Assembly (NCBI RefSeq): GCF_014839835.1
Contig: NC_071626.1
Location: forward strand, 2,852,001 to 2,916,000
Source: Dryobates pubescens
Taxonomy: Eukaryota > Chordata > Aves > Piciformes > Picidae
Direction: 5' to 3'
DNA length: 64,000 bases
Positions 1-11,400 of the stretch are shown here, piece by piece. Made by a program: the position numbers and the translations under genes. The notes beneath the pieces were generated by a model. That model made no database searches, was not told the DNA's origin, and saw only the letters and a program-made list of their open reading frames with translations. Position 1 is the first letter of the stretch. The number at the start of each line of letters is the position of its first letter.

Positions 1-60
1 TACCAGAGGAAGAGAATGAATGAAAAGATGAGTATAATTATCATAGCAGAGCATCACATC

Positions 61-458
61 ATTGAATGGTTTGGGTTGGAAAGGATCTTAAGCATCATAT
101 GGTTCCAAGCCTCCTGCCATGGGCAGGGACACCTCCCACCAGCCCAGGTTGCTCAAGGTCTCATCCAAAATGGCCATCAACACCTCCAGGGAGGAGATAT
201 CCATGACCTCCCTGGGCAACCTGTTCCAGTGTCTCATCACCCTCACTGGAATTTCTTCCTAATCTCCAGTCTCAATCTGCCCTCCTCAGGCTTCAATCCA
301 TTGCCCCTCATCCTATCACTTCAAACTCTTATGAAAAGTAATTCCCCAGCTTTCTTGTAGGCCCCATTCAGGTATTGGAAGGCTACACTAAGGTCTTCTC
401 AGAGCCTTCTCTTCTCCAGGCTGAACAGCTCCAACTCTCCATCCCCAAAGGAAAACCA
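61..458 (-). mobile_element. CR1 LINE 3' fragment, antisense
   Basis: The plus strand carries the reverse complement of a CR1 3' end: the outer motif ggtttgggttgg, then the block ccatgggcagggacacctcc, ending around a ttctcttctccaggctgaac segment. It is 5'-truncated and carries no usable reading frame. Confidence 0.85.
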
Positions 459-824
459 CACTCATCTCTAATGATAATGGGAACAGGTATCTGAGTTCAC
501 TTTTGCTGCATCCCAACTCCTGGTGATCCACACCCATAAAGGTACACATCCACTGTGCATGAGCACAGTCTGGATCTGGAGAATATAGGTTGTTGAGACA
601 ACAGCATGAAAGCCTCACATTTAAGCAAGTGATGATGGCTTTGCTTTCAACACTGGGGCACCAGACTGATCTTCAGAATATGAAGTGCACAAAAAACCTA
701 ACAGTGCTGTTACAGAAAGATTAGCTGCTGAATGTGTCCCACATTCCTGAATGGATTTGCCACATTCAGCATCCAGTGCATCAAGGATGGAAGGAATATG
801 CTGCATGCATGAACATAAACAAAC
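459..824. other. Intergenic, no gene seen
   Basis: Unique-looking sequence between two CR1 fragments. Short open frames here show no family resemblance and no splice-bounded coding pattern. I see nothing to annotate. Confidence 0.5.
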
Positions 825-1095
825 CTTCCCTCAGGGAGCTGTAGAGAGCAATGAAGTCTCCCCTCAGTCTTATCTTCTCCAGCCTAAACACCCCCAGGTC
901 CCTCAGCTGCTCCTCACCAGCCCTGTTCTCCAGAGCTTTCCCCATCTTTGCTGCCCTTCTCTGGACATGCTCCAGCCCCTCGAGGTTCTTGGAGTGAGGG
1001 GCCAAAAGCTAAACCCGAGGTGAGACCTCACCAGTGCCCAGCACAAGGGCACGACCAATTCCTGCTGGCCACACTATTCCTGATCGAAAGGACCA
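825..1095 (-). mobile_element. CR1 LINE internal fragment, antisense
   Basis: Antisense match to the CR1 region around the end of ORF2 (motifs cagggagctgtagagagcaa and ttctctggacatgctccagc). The 3' tail is absent, so this is an internal piece. It lies just upstream of the SNRPF CpG island. Confidence 0.8.
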
Positions 1096-1626
1096 GGATA
1101 AACATCGGGACAGTCGCATCAGGAGAGCAACACCAGGTAACATCAGGAGAGTTTGCCAGGAGCCTCCCGTGATGTGCCACAGCCGCCGCACGCGTTCTGC
1201 ACTGCCACCTCCCGGAGATCTTCCGATGTGGAGAAAGAAGGGAACAGGCCACCCGCTGCCGAGCTCAACGTGGTCCTCAAAGGCGCTAAACCACGAATCT
1301 GAAAGCCAGCAACACCCTGCCGGGAAGGACACAGCCCCCCGACCGCTCACATGGGGTGCGTTCAGCACCCCCACGGAGGGCAGCTGCTGCTCTGACCGCC
1401 CGAATCCCAGCGCAACAGAAGGTTGCTCCCCTCCTGCCAGGGGCGAACCCGGCGCCTCGGAGCCCGCAGGGCTGTGAGCTGGCAACGAGGTCACAAGCCG
1501 GAGGAGAAGGAAAAGCTTTGCGAGCCGGAGGGATGGGATGCGGAGAGAGACTGCCCGGGGATGGAGCCCCCGGCAGCGCTGGACCAGCCCCGAACCGGAG
1601 AGCACGGAGAGCCTCGGACGCCAGCG

Positions 1627-1676
1627 ATTGGCTGGGAAAGGAGGGAGGGCGGTACCCGCAGACCCTGCGAGCCAAT
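1627..1676. promoter_or_regulatory. Paired CCAAT boxes in opposite orientation
   Basis: ATTGG at 1627-1631 and CCAAT at 1672-1676 lie about 45 bp apart, roughly 200 bp upstream of the SNRPF ATG. NF-Y binds CCAAT and its reverse complement. The assignment rests on motif match only. Confidence 0.45.
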
Positions 1677-1771
1677 GGGCAGCTCGGCTTCTCTCTTCGC
1701 GCGTGGGGCTGTCCCAGCCTATGGAAAGCCGGCACGGTGGGGGCCAAGGGTCAGAGGTGAGCGCGGCGCCC

Positions 1772-1780
1772 CCGGAAGTG
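1772..1780 (+). promoter_or_regulatory. ETS-type site CCGGAAGTG
   Basis: Exact match to the core bound by GABPA/ELK-type ETS factors, about 90 bp upstream of the SNRPF start codon. This spacing is common in promoters of splicing and ribosome genes. Confidence 0.5.
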
Positions 1781-1868
1781 GAAGCCGCGGCGGCGCTGCC
1801 CCTCATTCTCTCGCATCCCGCGGCGCGCAGGAGGCTTTCCCGCGTGGGCCTGTGCTTCTCGGGCCGCC

Positions 1869-3043
<1,175 letters not shown>

Positions 3044-3062
3044 GTGGTTTTGTATATCTGGA

Positions 3063-3068
3063 AATAAA
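3063..3068 (+). terminator. SNRPF: SNRPF polyadenylation signal AATAAA
   Basis: Canonical AATAAA 20 bases after the TAA stop, followed by a T/GT-rich downstream element. This predicts a very short 3' UTR. Confidence 0.8.
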
Positions 3069-3213
3069 CTTTTTTTGTTTGTTTTTGTTTTCCATACCTT
3101 TGTAAGAAGGTGTTAACTTCAGTTTTTCCTTTCCATTTTCACACTAAAATTCAGTCTCTTTTGTAGGAGACTGTAGGAGCTGTGGGGTACAGCTCAGAAG
3201 CAAAACCAAAAAA

Positions 3214-3607
3214 GATAGAATAGAATTAACCAGGTTGGAAAAGACCTCAGAGATCATCAAGTCCAACCTATCACCCAACACCATCTAATCAACTCAACCA
3301 TGGCACCAAGCCACCCCATCCAGTCTCTTCCTAAACACCTCCAGTGATGGTGATTCCACCACCTCCCTGGGCAGCACATCCCAATGGCCAGTCTCTCTTT
3401 CTATCAAGAACTTCTTCCTAACATCCAGTCTAAACCTCCCCTGGCACAGCTTGAGACTGTGTCCTCTTGTTCTGGTGCTGCTTGCCTGGGAGAAGAGACC
3501 AACCCCCACCTGGCTACAACCTCCCTTTAGGGAGTTGGAGAGAGCAAGAAGGTCTCCCCTGAGCCTCCTCTTCTCCAGGCTAAGCAAGCCCAGCTCCCTC
3601 AGCCTCT
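3214..3607 (-). mobile_element. CR1 LINE, pentamer-tail group, antisense
   Basis: Well-preserved antisense copy starting with a short agaatagaatt tail, then aaccaggttggaaaagacct. It runs through gacactgtgtcctcttgttc-type sequence and stops at ctcagcctctt. It is close to other copies of this group in the window, which suggests recent insertion. Confidence 0.9.
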
Positions 3608-4489
3608 TTAATTTCTGCTTTCAAACTTACACTGCAGTACTGCCAGGGAAAGCCAAAGTCAGCAGCAGGAACTCCTGGAAGAAGTTTTCTGCTACCATCT
3701 GCACCTCTGGCAAGACAGAATGTTTACAGGGAAGGTGATTGTGGTGTGGTGCAGTGTTGAGCCAGTGAGCAGTGTCACAACACCCAACATGGTCAAGAGT
3801 TTACTCACTTCTCAGCTTTGTTGCTAAATGCAAAACGCTGAGCTGCACACCTGCCCTTGTTTGCAAACAGGACTTGAGCAGGAAGGCTCAGGCAAGGAGC
3901 CAACACAGCCTCCTGTTTCTGCTCTACAGGAACATCTCTCTGCATTTTAGATCCTTCTTCCCCCTAAAAGAAAAGGAGGTGCCTGAAGAAGATTACCCCC
4001 ACCAGAAAGGTCTTTGAGGGAGACTCTTTAGAGACTCTTCCAACTGAGAGTTATTGGAGCCCTGTGGAAGCTATGAATGAAGAGAGAAGGAAGCAAAGAA
4101 TCCTTGCTGAGAGTAAATATTTGCCTCCCAGTTCTCTCATCCCCAGTTCTGTGGAGGGCAGCAGAACCACACAACCCTTTTTGATTGTGAAACTGCATAA
4201 ATTCCTAGCTGCCTGGCTAAATATCTGCCTGGTGTTCTATCTGGAGGTGTTATGGTCCCTCAGGGGCTGGTGCTGGGATGCTGGCAAGGTGATGGACACC
4301 AAGGAGGTGATGGACACCAAGGAGGTGATGGAAGCTGGGGAGGGAGGGGGTGGACAAACGGATGCTCCCAATTCTGAAGCTCTGTTTTCTTGGCAAAAGG
4401 AAATCTTCAGGTGGTGCAGGTGGACACAGGGCTTTGGGAATCCCTACTTGGCAAGGTGGGTGGTTAGCATAAACCAGCAGGATGTACAA
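3608..4489. other. Intergenic SNRPF-AMDHD1, no CCDC38 exon seen
   Basis: No splice-bounded coding exon could be found on either strand. The only structure is a short tandem repeat of an 18-bp unit (ggtgatggacaccaagga, a little over two copies) near 4288-4330. Human CCDC38 occupies the equivalent interval. Confidence 0.55.
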
Positions 4490-4636
4490 CCCCATCCCTG
4501 GAGGATTTTAAGGCCAGGCTGGATGTGGCTCTGAGCAACCTGCTGTAGTGTGAGGTGTCCCTGCCCATGGCAGGGGGGTTGGGACTGGATGATCCTTGAG
4601 GTCCCTTCCAACCCTAACAATTCTATGATTCTATGT
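4490..4636 (+). mobile_element. CR1 3' end, sense, octamer tail
   Basis: Sense 3' terminus with gaggtgtccctgcccatggc. It ends in attctatgattctatg, two copies of the classical CR1 terminal octamer ATTCTRTG. Confidence 0.85.
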
Positions 4637-4872
4637 TGTCATGGTACTTGAGACTGCATCAAGACCAGCAGCCTTGCCCTAGAACCACAGGGTGCTGCCA
4701 AATTCACTCTTACAGCTCTGCAACATTTTCAGCCCAGCTTTCGGCCAAGTGCTGAATGTGCTCCAGGTGAGAATGGTCACTGCCACCTGCAGGACCACAC
4801 ACCTGGCCTTATTGAGCCTCACTCAATTTGCTGCACACCTTTGTGCCTCCACCCTCTGTTGGGAGCTTGGTT

Positions 4873-5072
4873 ATAGAATCACAGAACTGTCAGGGCTGGA
4901 AGGGACCTCAAGGCTCAGCCAGTTCCAACCCCCCTGCCATGGGCAGGGACACCTCACACTACAGCAGGTTGCTCACAGCCACATCCAGCCTGGCTGCAAA
5001 ACCCTCCAGGGATGAGGCTTCCACCACCTCCCTGGGCAACCTGTGCCAGGCTCTCACCACCCTCGTGGTGAG
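4873..5072 (-). mobile_element. CR1 3' fragment, antisense, at AMDHD1 promoter edge
   Basis: Antisense copy beginning agaatcacagaactgtcagg and ending ctctcaccaccctcgtgg. It stops about 200 bp upstream of the AMDHD1 start codon and so borders the CpG island. Confidence 0.85.
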
Positions 5073-5089
5073 GATGAGCAAGCAGCAAG

Positions 5090-5480
5090 CCGGGCAGGGT
5101 GCGGGTCCGGCCCGGCGGGAGGCGGGGGCAGGCCGGAGCAGGGGGTGGAAGTCACAGGCTGTTAGGGGTTGGAAGGTGGCTCTGCCGCACCACCCCCGGG
5201 GGACTTTGAGCCCAGGGGCGGCCGCTGTCCCCCGCTCCGCTCCGCCCGGCACAGTCGGCGCTGCCCGCGGCCATGGCGGCCCCGCAGCGGCTCCTGCTGG
5301 AGAACGCCGAGCAGCTGGTGCTGGTCTGCGCCCGGGGCGAGCGCTACCTGCTGCGGGACGGCTGCGCACGCCTGGCCCTGCTGCGGAACGCCAGCCTGGT
5401 GGTGGGGCTGTGAGTGCCGACGGCAGCGGGGCTGGCTGCGGGACGGGGCGCCGAGGGACCCCGCACTGGCTGCTGCTCGG
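5090..5480. promoter_or_regulatory. AMDHD1: CpG-rich promoter and first exon of AMDHD1
   Basis: GC-rich, CpG-dense stretch around the AMDHD1 ATG, bounded on the left by a CR1 fragment. No TATA box is obvious. The start context gcggccATGg is strong. Confidence 0.6.
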
Positions 5481-8400
5481 TGGTGGTGGAGTGCAGCCAC
5501 CTGCCTGCGCTGTGGCTTCATGGGTTTGGGTCTTCTGCAGGGTGTCCTCATGGGTTTGGGTCCTCTGCTGGTTGGCCTCATGGGTTTGGGTCTTCCTGGA
5601 ATGTGTCTTCCAGGGTTTGGGTCGTTCAGTCCCTACCCTGGTAACTGCCTTCGTTGTGCTGTGTTCACAATTCCAGCCTGGCAAAGGGAGCTTTAAATCC
5701 AGTGCTGGGCATCACTGCTACCTTCTGCTGCCTCTGCTTTGCTTCTCTAGGTGAACTAATAGCAACTGTATAATCTGTGTAATTAATGAAATTGCAGCTA
5801 ATAATTAATGCATATAATTCCAGAATCAGAGGACCTTTTAGTTTGGGAAATGCATTTGAGATACATTTAAGGCAAGAAGATCTTTCATGTTTCTAAATGC
5901 TCCAGCTCCTATTTGCCTCTTAGAAGTCCAGCTGTGTACTGTCACTGAGGTACCCTTGATGACCCCCAGGTACTATTCCAGTGGCTTGAAAGGAGCTGGA
6001 GAAAGACAGGGCTTAAAGGAGAAAGGCAAGACAAGGCTTAAAGGAGAAAGGCAAGACAGGGCTCAAAGGAGAGAGGTGCAGTGTGTGCCTCAGGAAGGTC
6101 CTTTTGTGTAGGTGAGGTGGAGTGGCAGCCAGTCCTGACTGCCCTGCAGATACTTGTTAGGGGAATGCTGTGTATTTGCTGATCCCCATGAGAAAAAGAA
6201 TGTTGTCTAGCAGAAATTAAAACAACAAAGTGCCAAGGGATCATTTTGAGGGATCTGAGCAGAGGACATGACAAGCATCAAGGCAAGAAACCTGGACTGC
6301 ATGGCATTGCCCCGTCTGAACTGCGTGGCACTGCCCCATCGTTCTGTGTGCATCTGTAAGATCACTAAACCACCTCAGTCCATCTTCAGTCCTGCTGCAG
6401 CTCCCCTAGCCTGGCTTTCAGAGAGTTGTTGCTCCAGGAGCTCTGTCAGTGAGCACTTCTCAGCAGCAGGCTCACGCTCCCTTTGTTGGCTCTCTGTGGT
6501 TGGCAGAGATGGTCGGATCAAAGCTGTGGGCCAAGCAGATGTCATTCGCCATCAGTTTTCAGGAGCAACGTTTGAAAGGATAATTGACTGCTCTGGGAAG
6601 TGTGTGCTACCAGGTAGGTGGGTTTTTTTTCATCATGGTGCAATGCCAGAGGGTAGCAAGTGCTTGGGGAGGAAGGAAATGTGAGGTAAAACACCCTTCC
6701 ATCCTTCATCCTCTGTGTTCTCTACTGGTTTGATAATGCCTCATGCTGAGGGGCAGAGTATTGAAGCTTCCTCACTGGGACTGGTCCTTTGAAGCTCAAA
6801 GGACTGGCAAATCAGTTCCTTTAGAAATGAAGTTTTTCACCTTATGAATCCACAAGTGGCTTTGGGCTGGATAAATACCAAATTTCAGTGGCTTGGAGCC
6901 TGGTGCTCAATAGCAGTTCATAGTCTCATAGAATGGTTTGGGTTGGAAGGGACCTTAGAGGTCATCCAGTTCCAAACCCCCAAGCAGCACCAGAACAAGA
7001 GGACACAGTCTCATGCTGTGCCAGGGGAGATTCAGGCTGGATGTTAGGAGGAAGTTCTTCATAGAGAGAGAGTTTGGCCATTGGAATGTGCTGCCCAGGG
7101 AGGTGGTGAAGTCACCATCACTGGAGGTGTTTAGGAAGAGACTGGATGGGGTGCTTGGTGCCATGGTTTAGTTGATTAGATGGTGTTGGGTGATAGGTTG
7201 GACTTGACGATCTCAAAGGTCTTTTCCAACCTGTTTTGTTCTGTTCTATTCTATTCTATTCTACTCTATTCTATTCTATTCTATTCTATTTCATTCTATT
7301 CTGCCAGCACTCCTTAAAAACCAGTCAGAAAGCTAACAGCCTTTAAAGAAAATCCTACATTTGGGCTGCTGGGATTTGTTTTCCCCCTTCTCTAAGCAGT
7401 GGATTATTTAGAGGGGAGCTTCTGCTGCCCATTTCCTTTGCTTGCACGTCCATAACCTCGTCTCTTACACAGTGGCATAACCTGAGTGTGCATTTGCTCT
7501 GTTTTCTTTAGGCCTGGTTGATGCACACACACACCCAGTGTGGGCTGGTGACAGGGTCCATGAGTTTGCAATGAAGGTAATGCCATACAGAGCTGGAGTC
7601 TTCTTCCTTTTTTCTTTTTTAGTGCAGAACTGTGTCAGCTTTCCAGTGACTGCCACCTGTCATCTGTAGAGAAAGGTGTGATTTCTGACTGATGATTCTG
7701 TGACTCTCTAATCTAATGGAGGCAGGATCTTTGAATCCTGTAGCCTGAGACAGGAGTGCAGTCTGTGAAGCCAGCCTTGAAATGTTTTTGCATTAACTGG
7801 GGCAATCCAGGAGTGCTGCCTTCTGTTGCTAGCTAAATCTTGACTATTTTATCATGATCTTAAGGGATTTTTCTGAGCTAGAGGTAGCTTTGTCTCTTGG
7901 GCTCAGAGCAAAGCAAATCTCCAGAATGATTATCTTTATGTCTCTTCTCACATCATCTCCTCACTTGAGGGGAGAGAGGAGGGAAGAAGAATTAACAGGG
8001 GCTGCTTTTTTTCTCCCCTCTTTTTCTCTCTCACTGCAAAGAGACCTCCAGACCCTTTCCAGAATCCTTTTGTGTAGCAAATACACTCTTAACAGCTAAT
8101 TGTATGGGGTTGGGGGGGGGTTGGGGGTTTGCTTTCTATTTTTTCCCCCCCAAGCTGGCAGGTGCATCCTATATGGAGATCCACCAGGCTGGTGGAGGAA
8201 TCCACTTCACCGTGGAACACACTCGGAAGGCCACAGAGGAAGAGCTGCTCAGCACCTTCCGACACCGCCTGGAGCGCATGCAGAGAGCAGGATCTACCTT
8301 GGTGGAGTGCAAGAGTGGCTATGGCTTAAGCTTGGAAACAGAGCTTAAAATGCTCAGGGTGATCCAACGTGCTCAGGGATCCCTGGATATTGGCATTTCA

Positions 8401-11400
8401 TCGACCTACTGTGGAGCTCACTCTGTGCCCAAGTAATGTCACTTGGTTTGTCTGGCTCTGCTCGAGTGTTCACTGCTGTCTGCTGACATCTGCCTGGTGC
8501 TTGCTGAAAGCTTTCTTCTGCCCAGCCCTCCTGAAGTATAACTTATATGAAACACTAACCAGGCCTTGCAGAGGGGTGTCCCAAGCTCTTTTCATTTGAA
8601 GGAAGAGGAGGAAGCATTGTTTATTAGTTGCTAAATGCCAGCATGACCTCAGCTCCGAATCTTTACCCCCAGCTGATGCTCATATTGACCATTATTTCCA
8701 GTGAGGGTGGTGAGACACTGGCATAGGTTGCCCAGGGAGGCTGTGAATGCCTCCTCCCTGAAGGTGCTCAAGGCCAGGTTGGATGAGGCCTTGAGCAACC
8801 TGGGCTGGTGGGAGGTGTCCCTGGCCATGGCAGTGGGGTTGGGGCTGGATGATCTTTAAGGTCATCATCAAGTCCAAAATGCTGCATGAATGCCACTGAG
8901 AATTACTTAAATATGAATTTGCATATTGCAGACAGTTGTGCTTTAGGATACAGGTTAAGGAGGTCAGAATGTATGAAGAGGAAAGCAGAAGAATTAGTTT
9001 AAAAACTATCCCATAATTGTGGTTAGCATCCAAGCTGCTAACTCTCTACAAATATATAGCCTAATGTTCTTTGAATGGAAAGAAACTCTTGTTTGAGAGC
9101 ACATGAAATAGAATCATGGAATCACAGAATGGTAGGGGCTGGAAGGGACCTCTGGAAATGATGGGGTCCAACCCCCCTGCCAGAGCAGCATCACCTAGGG
9201 CAGGTCACACAGGAACACATCCAGGCAGGTTTGGAAAGTCTCCAGAGAAGGAGACTCCACAGCCTCTCTGGGCAGCCTGCTCCAGGGCTCCAGCACCCTC
9301 ACAGTACAGAAATTTCCTGTGTTCCAATTGGTGTCCATTGCCCCTTGTCCTGTCACTGAATTTTCTCCTCTCTCCTCCTCTCTCCTCCTCTCTCCTCCTC
9401 TCTCCTCCTCTCTCCTCCTCTCTCCTCCTCTCTCCTCCTCTCTCCTCCTCTCTTCTCTCCTCTCTTCTCTCCTCTCTTCTCTCCTCTCTTCTCTCCTCTC
9501 TTCTCTCCTCTCTTCTCTCCTCTCTTCTCTCCTCTCTTCTCTCCTCTCTTCTCTCCTCTCTTCTCTCCTCTCTTCTCTCCTCTCTTCTCTCCTCTCTTCT
9601 CTCCTCTCTTCTCTCCTCTCTTCTCTCCTCTCTTCTCTCCTCTCTTCTCTCCTCTCTTCTCTCCTCTCTTCTCTCCTCTCTTCTCTCCTCTCTTCTCTCC
9701 TCTCTTCTCTCCTCTCTTCTCTCCTCTCTTCTCTCCTCTCTTCTCTCCTCTCTTCTCTCCTCTCTTCTCTCCTCTCTTCTCTCCTCTCTTCTCTCCTCTC
9801 TTCTCTCCTCTCTTCTCTCCTCTCTTCTCTCCTCTCTTCTCTCCTCTCTTCTCTCCTCTCTTCTCTCCTCTCTTCTCTCCTCTCTTCTCTCCTCTCTTCT
9901 CTCCTCTCTTCTCTCCTCTCTTCTCTCCTCTCTTCTCTCCTCTCTTCTCTCCTCTCTTCTCTCCTCTCTTCTCTCCTCTCTTCTCTCCTCTCTTCTCTCC
10001 TCTCTTCTCTCCTCTCTTCTCTCCTCTCCTCTCTTCTCTCCTTCTGCTTCTTACCATGAAAAGAGCCTGGCCCAACCTCTTGACTCAGATAAGTTTTAGA
10101 CATTAAAAAGATCTCCTCTCAGCCTCCTCTTCTGCAGGCTAGACAGCCCTTTACACTAGAGCACCTTTGAATTACAGGGGCTTTAATTATTTTTTTTCAT
10201 CTGGAGGGTTTTTTTTTTAGTGATTTGTATTTGCCTCACAATCTAAATCCTCTAGGAATTGTCTGTGTGATGGGAATGTTTGCCAGCCCTCAGGGATGTT
10301 TCCCTTAGGTCTCCATAAGGTTCTCTTCTCCGTAGAGGGAAGACGGCTGCCGAAGCCACGGACGACATCGTCAACCACCACCTCCCAAAGCTGAGAGAGC
10401 TCCAACAAAGTGGTGAAATCCACGTGGACAATATAGATGTGTTCTGTGAGAAGGGAGTCTTTGATCTGGAGTCTACCAGGAGAATTCTGCAGGCTGGGAA
10501 AGACGCAGGGTTACAGATTAACTTCCACGGGGATGAGCTCCACCCGATGAGATCTGCTGAGGTACTTCTGTCTTCATCCACGTTTGCTCTTGTGAGAGCT
10601 GCAGCTTTCAAAGAGTTCAGTTTTCAAACCTCAAGTGTTCTTTTCTTTTCCCCTCTCCCTCTCCCTCTCCCTCTCCCTCTCCCTCTCCCTCTCCCTCTCC
10701 CTCTCCCTCTCCCTCTCCCTCTCCCTCTCCCTCTCCCTCTCCCTCTCCCTCTCCCTCTCCCTCTCCCTCTCCCTCTCCCTCTCCCTCTCCCTCTCCCTCT
10801 CCCTCTCCCTCTCCCAGATTGTCCATGATTGTCTCTATCAGATGACAGAAAGTGCAGCCCTTGCAGAGCTTTGCAGTTAAGGACATGGGAGGAGGCTTTG
10901 ACCTGTGGGACTGATATGCACTGCCTGAACAAACATTGACTCTGCTTATCTTCCACATGGGATACCAGTGGGGAAGGTGGATATCCACAAGCCCAAGAAT
11001 GACTAAAACATGGTTTCTCTGCCACTTGAAAATCATCTTTTCCCTTAAATGTCCTTTAGCAACAGCTAAAGGACTAAGGGACTACACTAAAGTCAGATCT
11101 GCAGTGTCTGCACTGGGAAGGATGCATAGATTCATAGAATGGTTTGGGTTGGAAGGGACCTTAGAGATCATCCAGTTCCAACCCCATCTTTCTGCTAGGC
11201 CAGGTTGCTCAAGGTCTCATCCAGCCTGCCTTTGAACATTTCCAGGGAGGGCATACTTCCACTAGGTGGAATGGTTACTACCTTTTTCTGACCATCTTTC
11301 CTTGCACTGAGTCAAGAGATATTGTCTCTGCATTTGATTTGTTCTTTCAAGCATTAGAATTAACCAGGTTGGAAAAGACCTTAGAGATCATCAAGTTCAA

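Noticed and set aside
5162-5754. Minus-strand and alternative plus-strand frames overlapping AMDHD1 exon 1
   Set aside because: GC-rich shadows of the true exon and of the adjacent minisatellite.
9116-10103. Long open frames of LLSS, RREE or EKRG repeats on both strands
   Set aside because: They are direct translations of the 12-bp array; a unit divisible by three without stops keeps every frame open. Not a protein gene.
10424-11036. Open frames of LPLP, SLSL, GEGE or GRGR repeats
   Set aside because: Read-through of the (CTCCCT)n array, partly fused to true AMDHD1 exon 5 sequence. Artefact.
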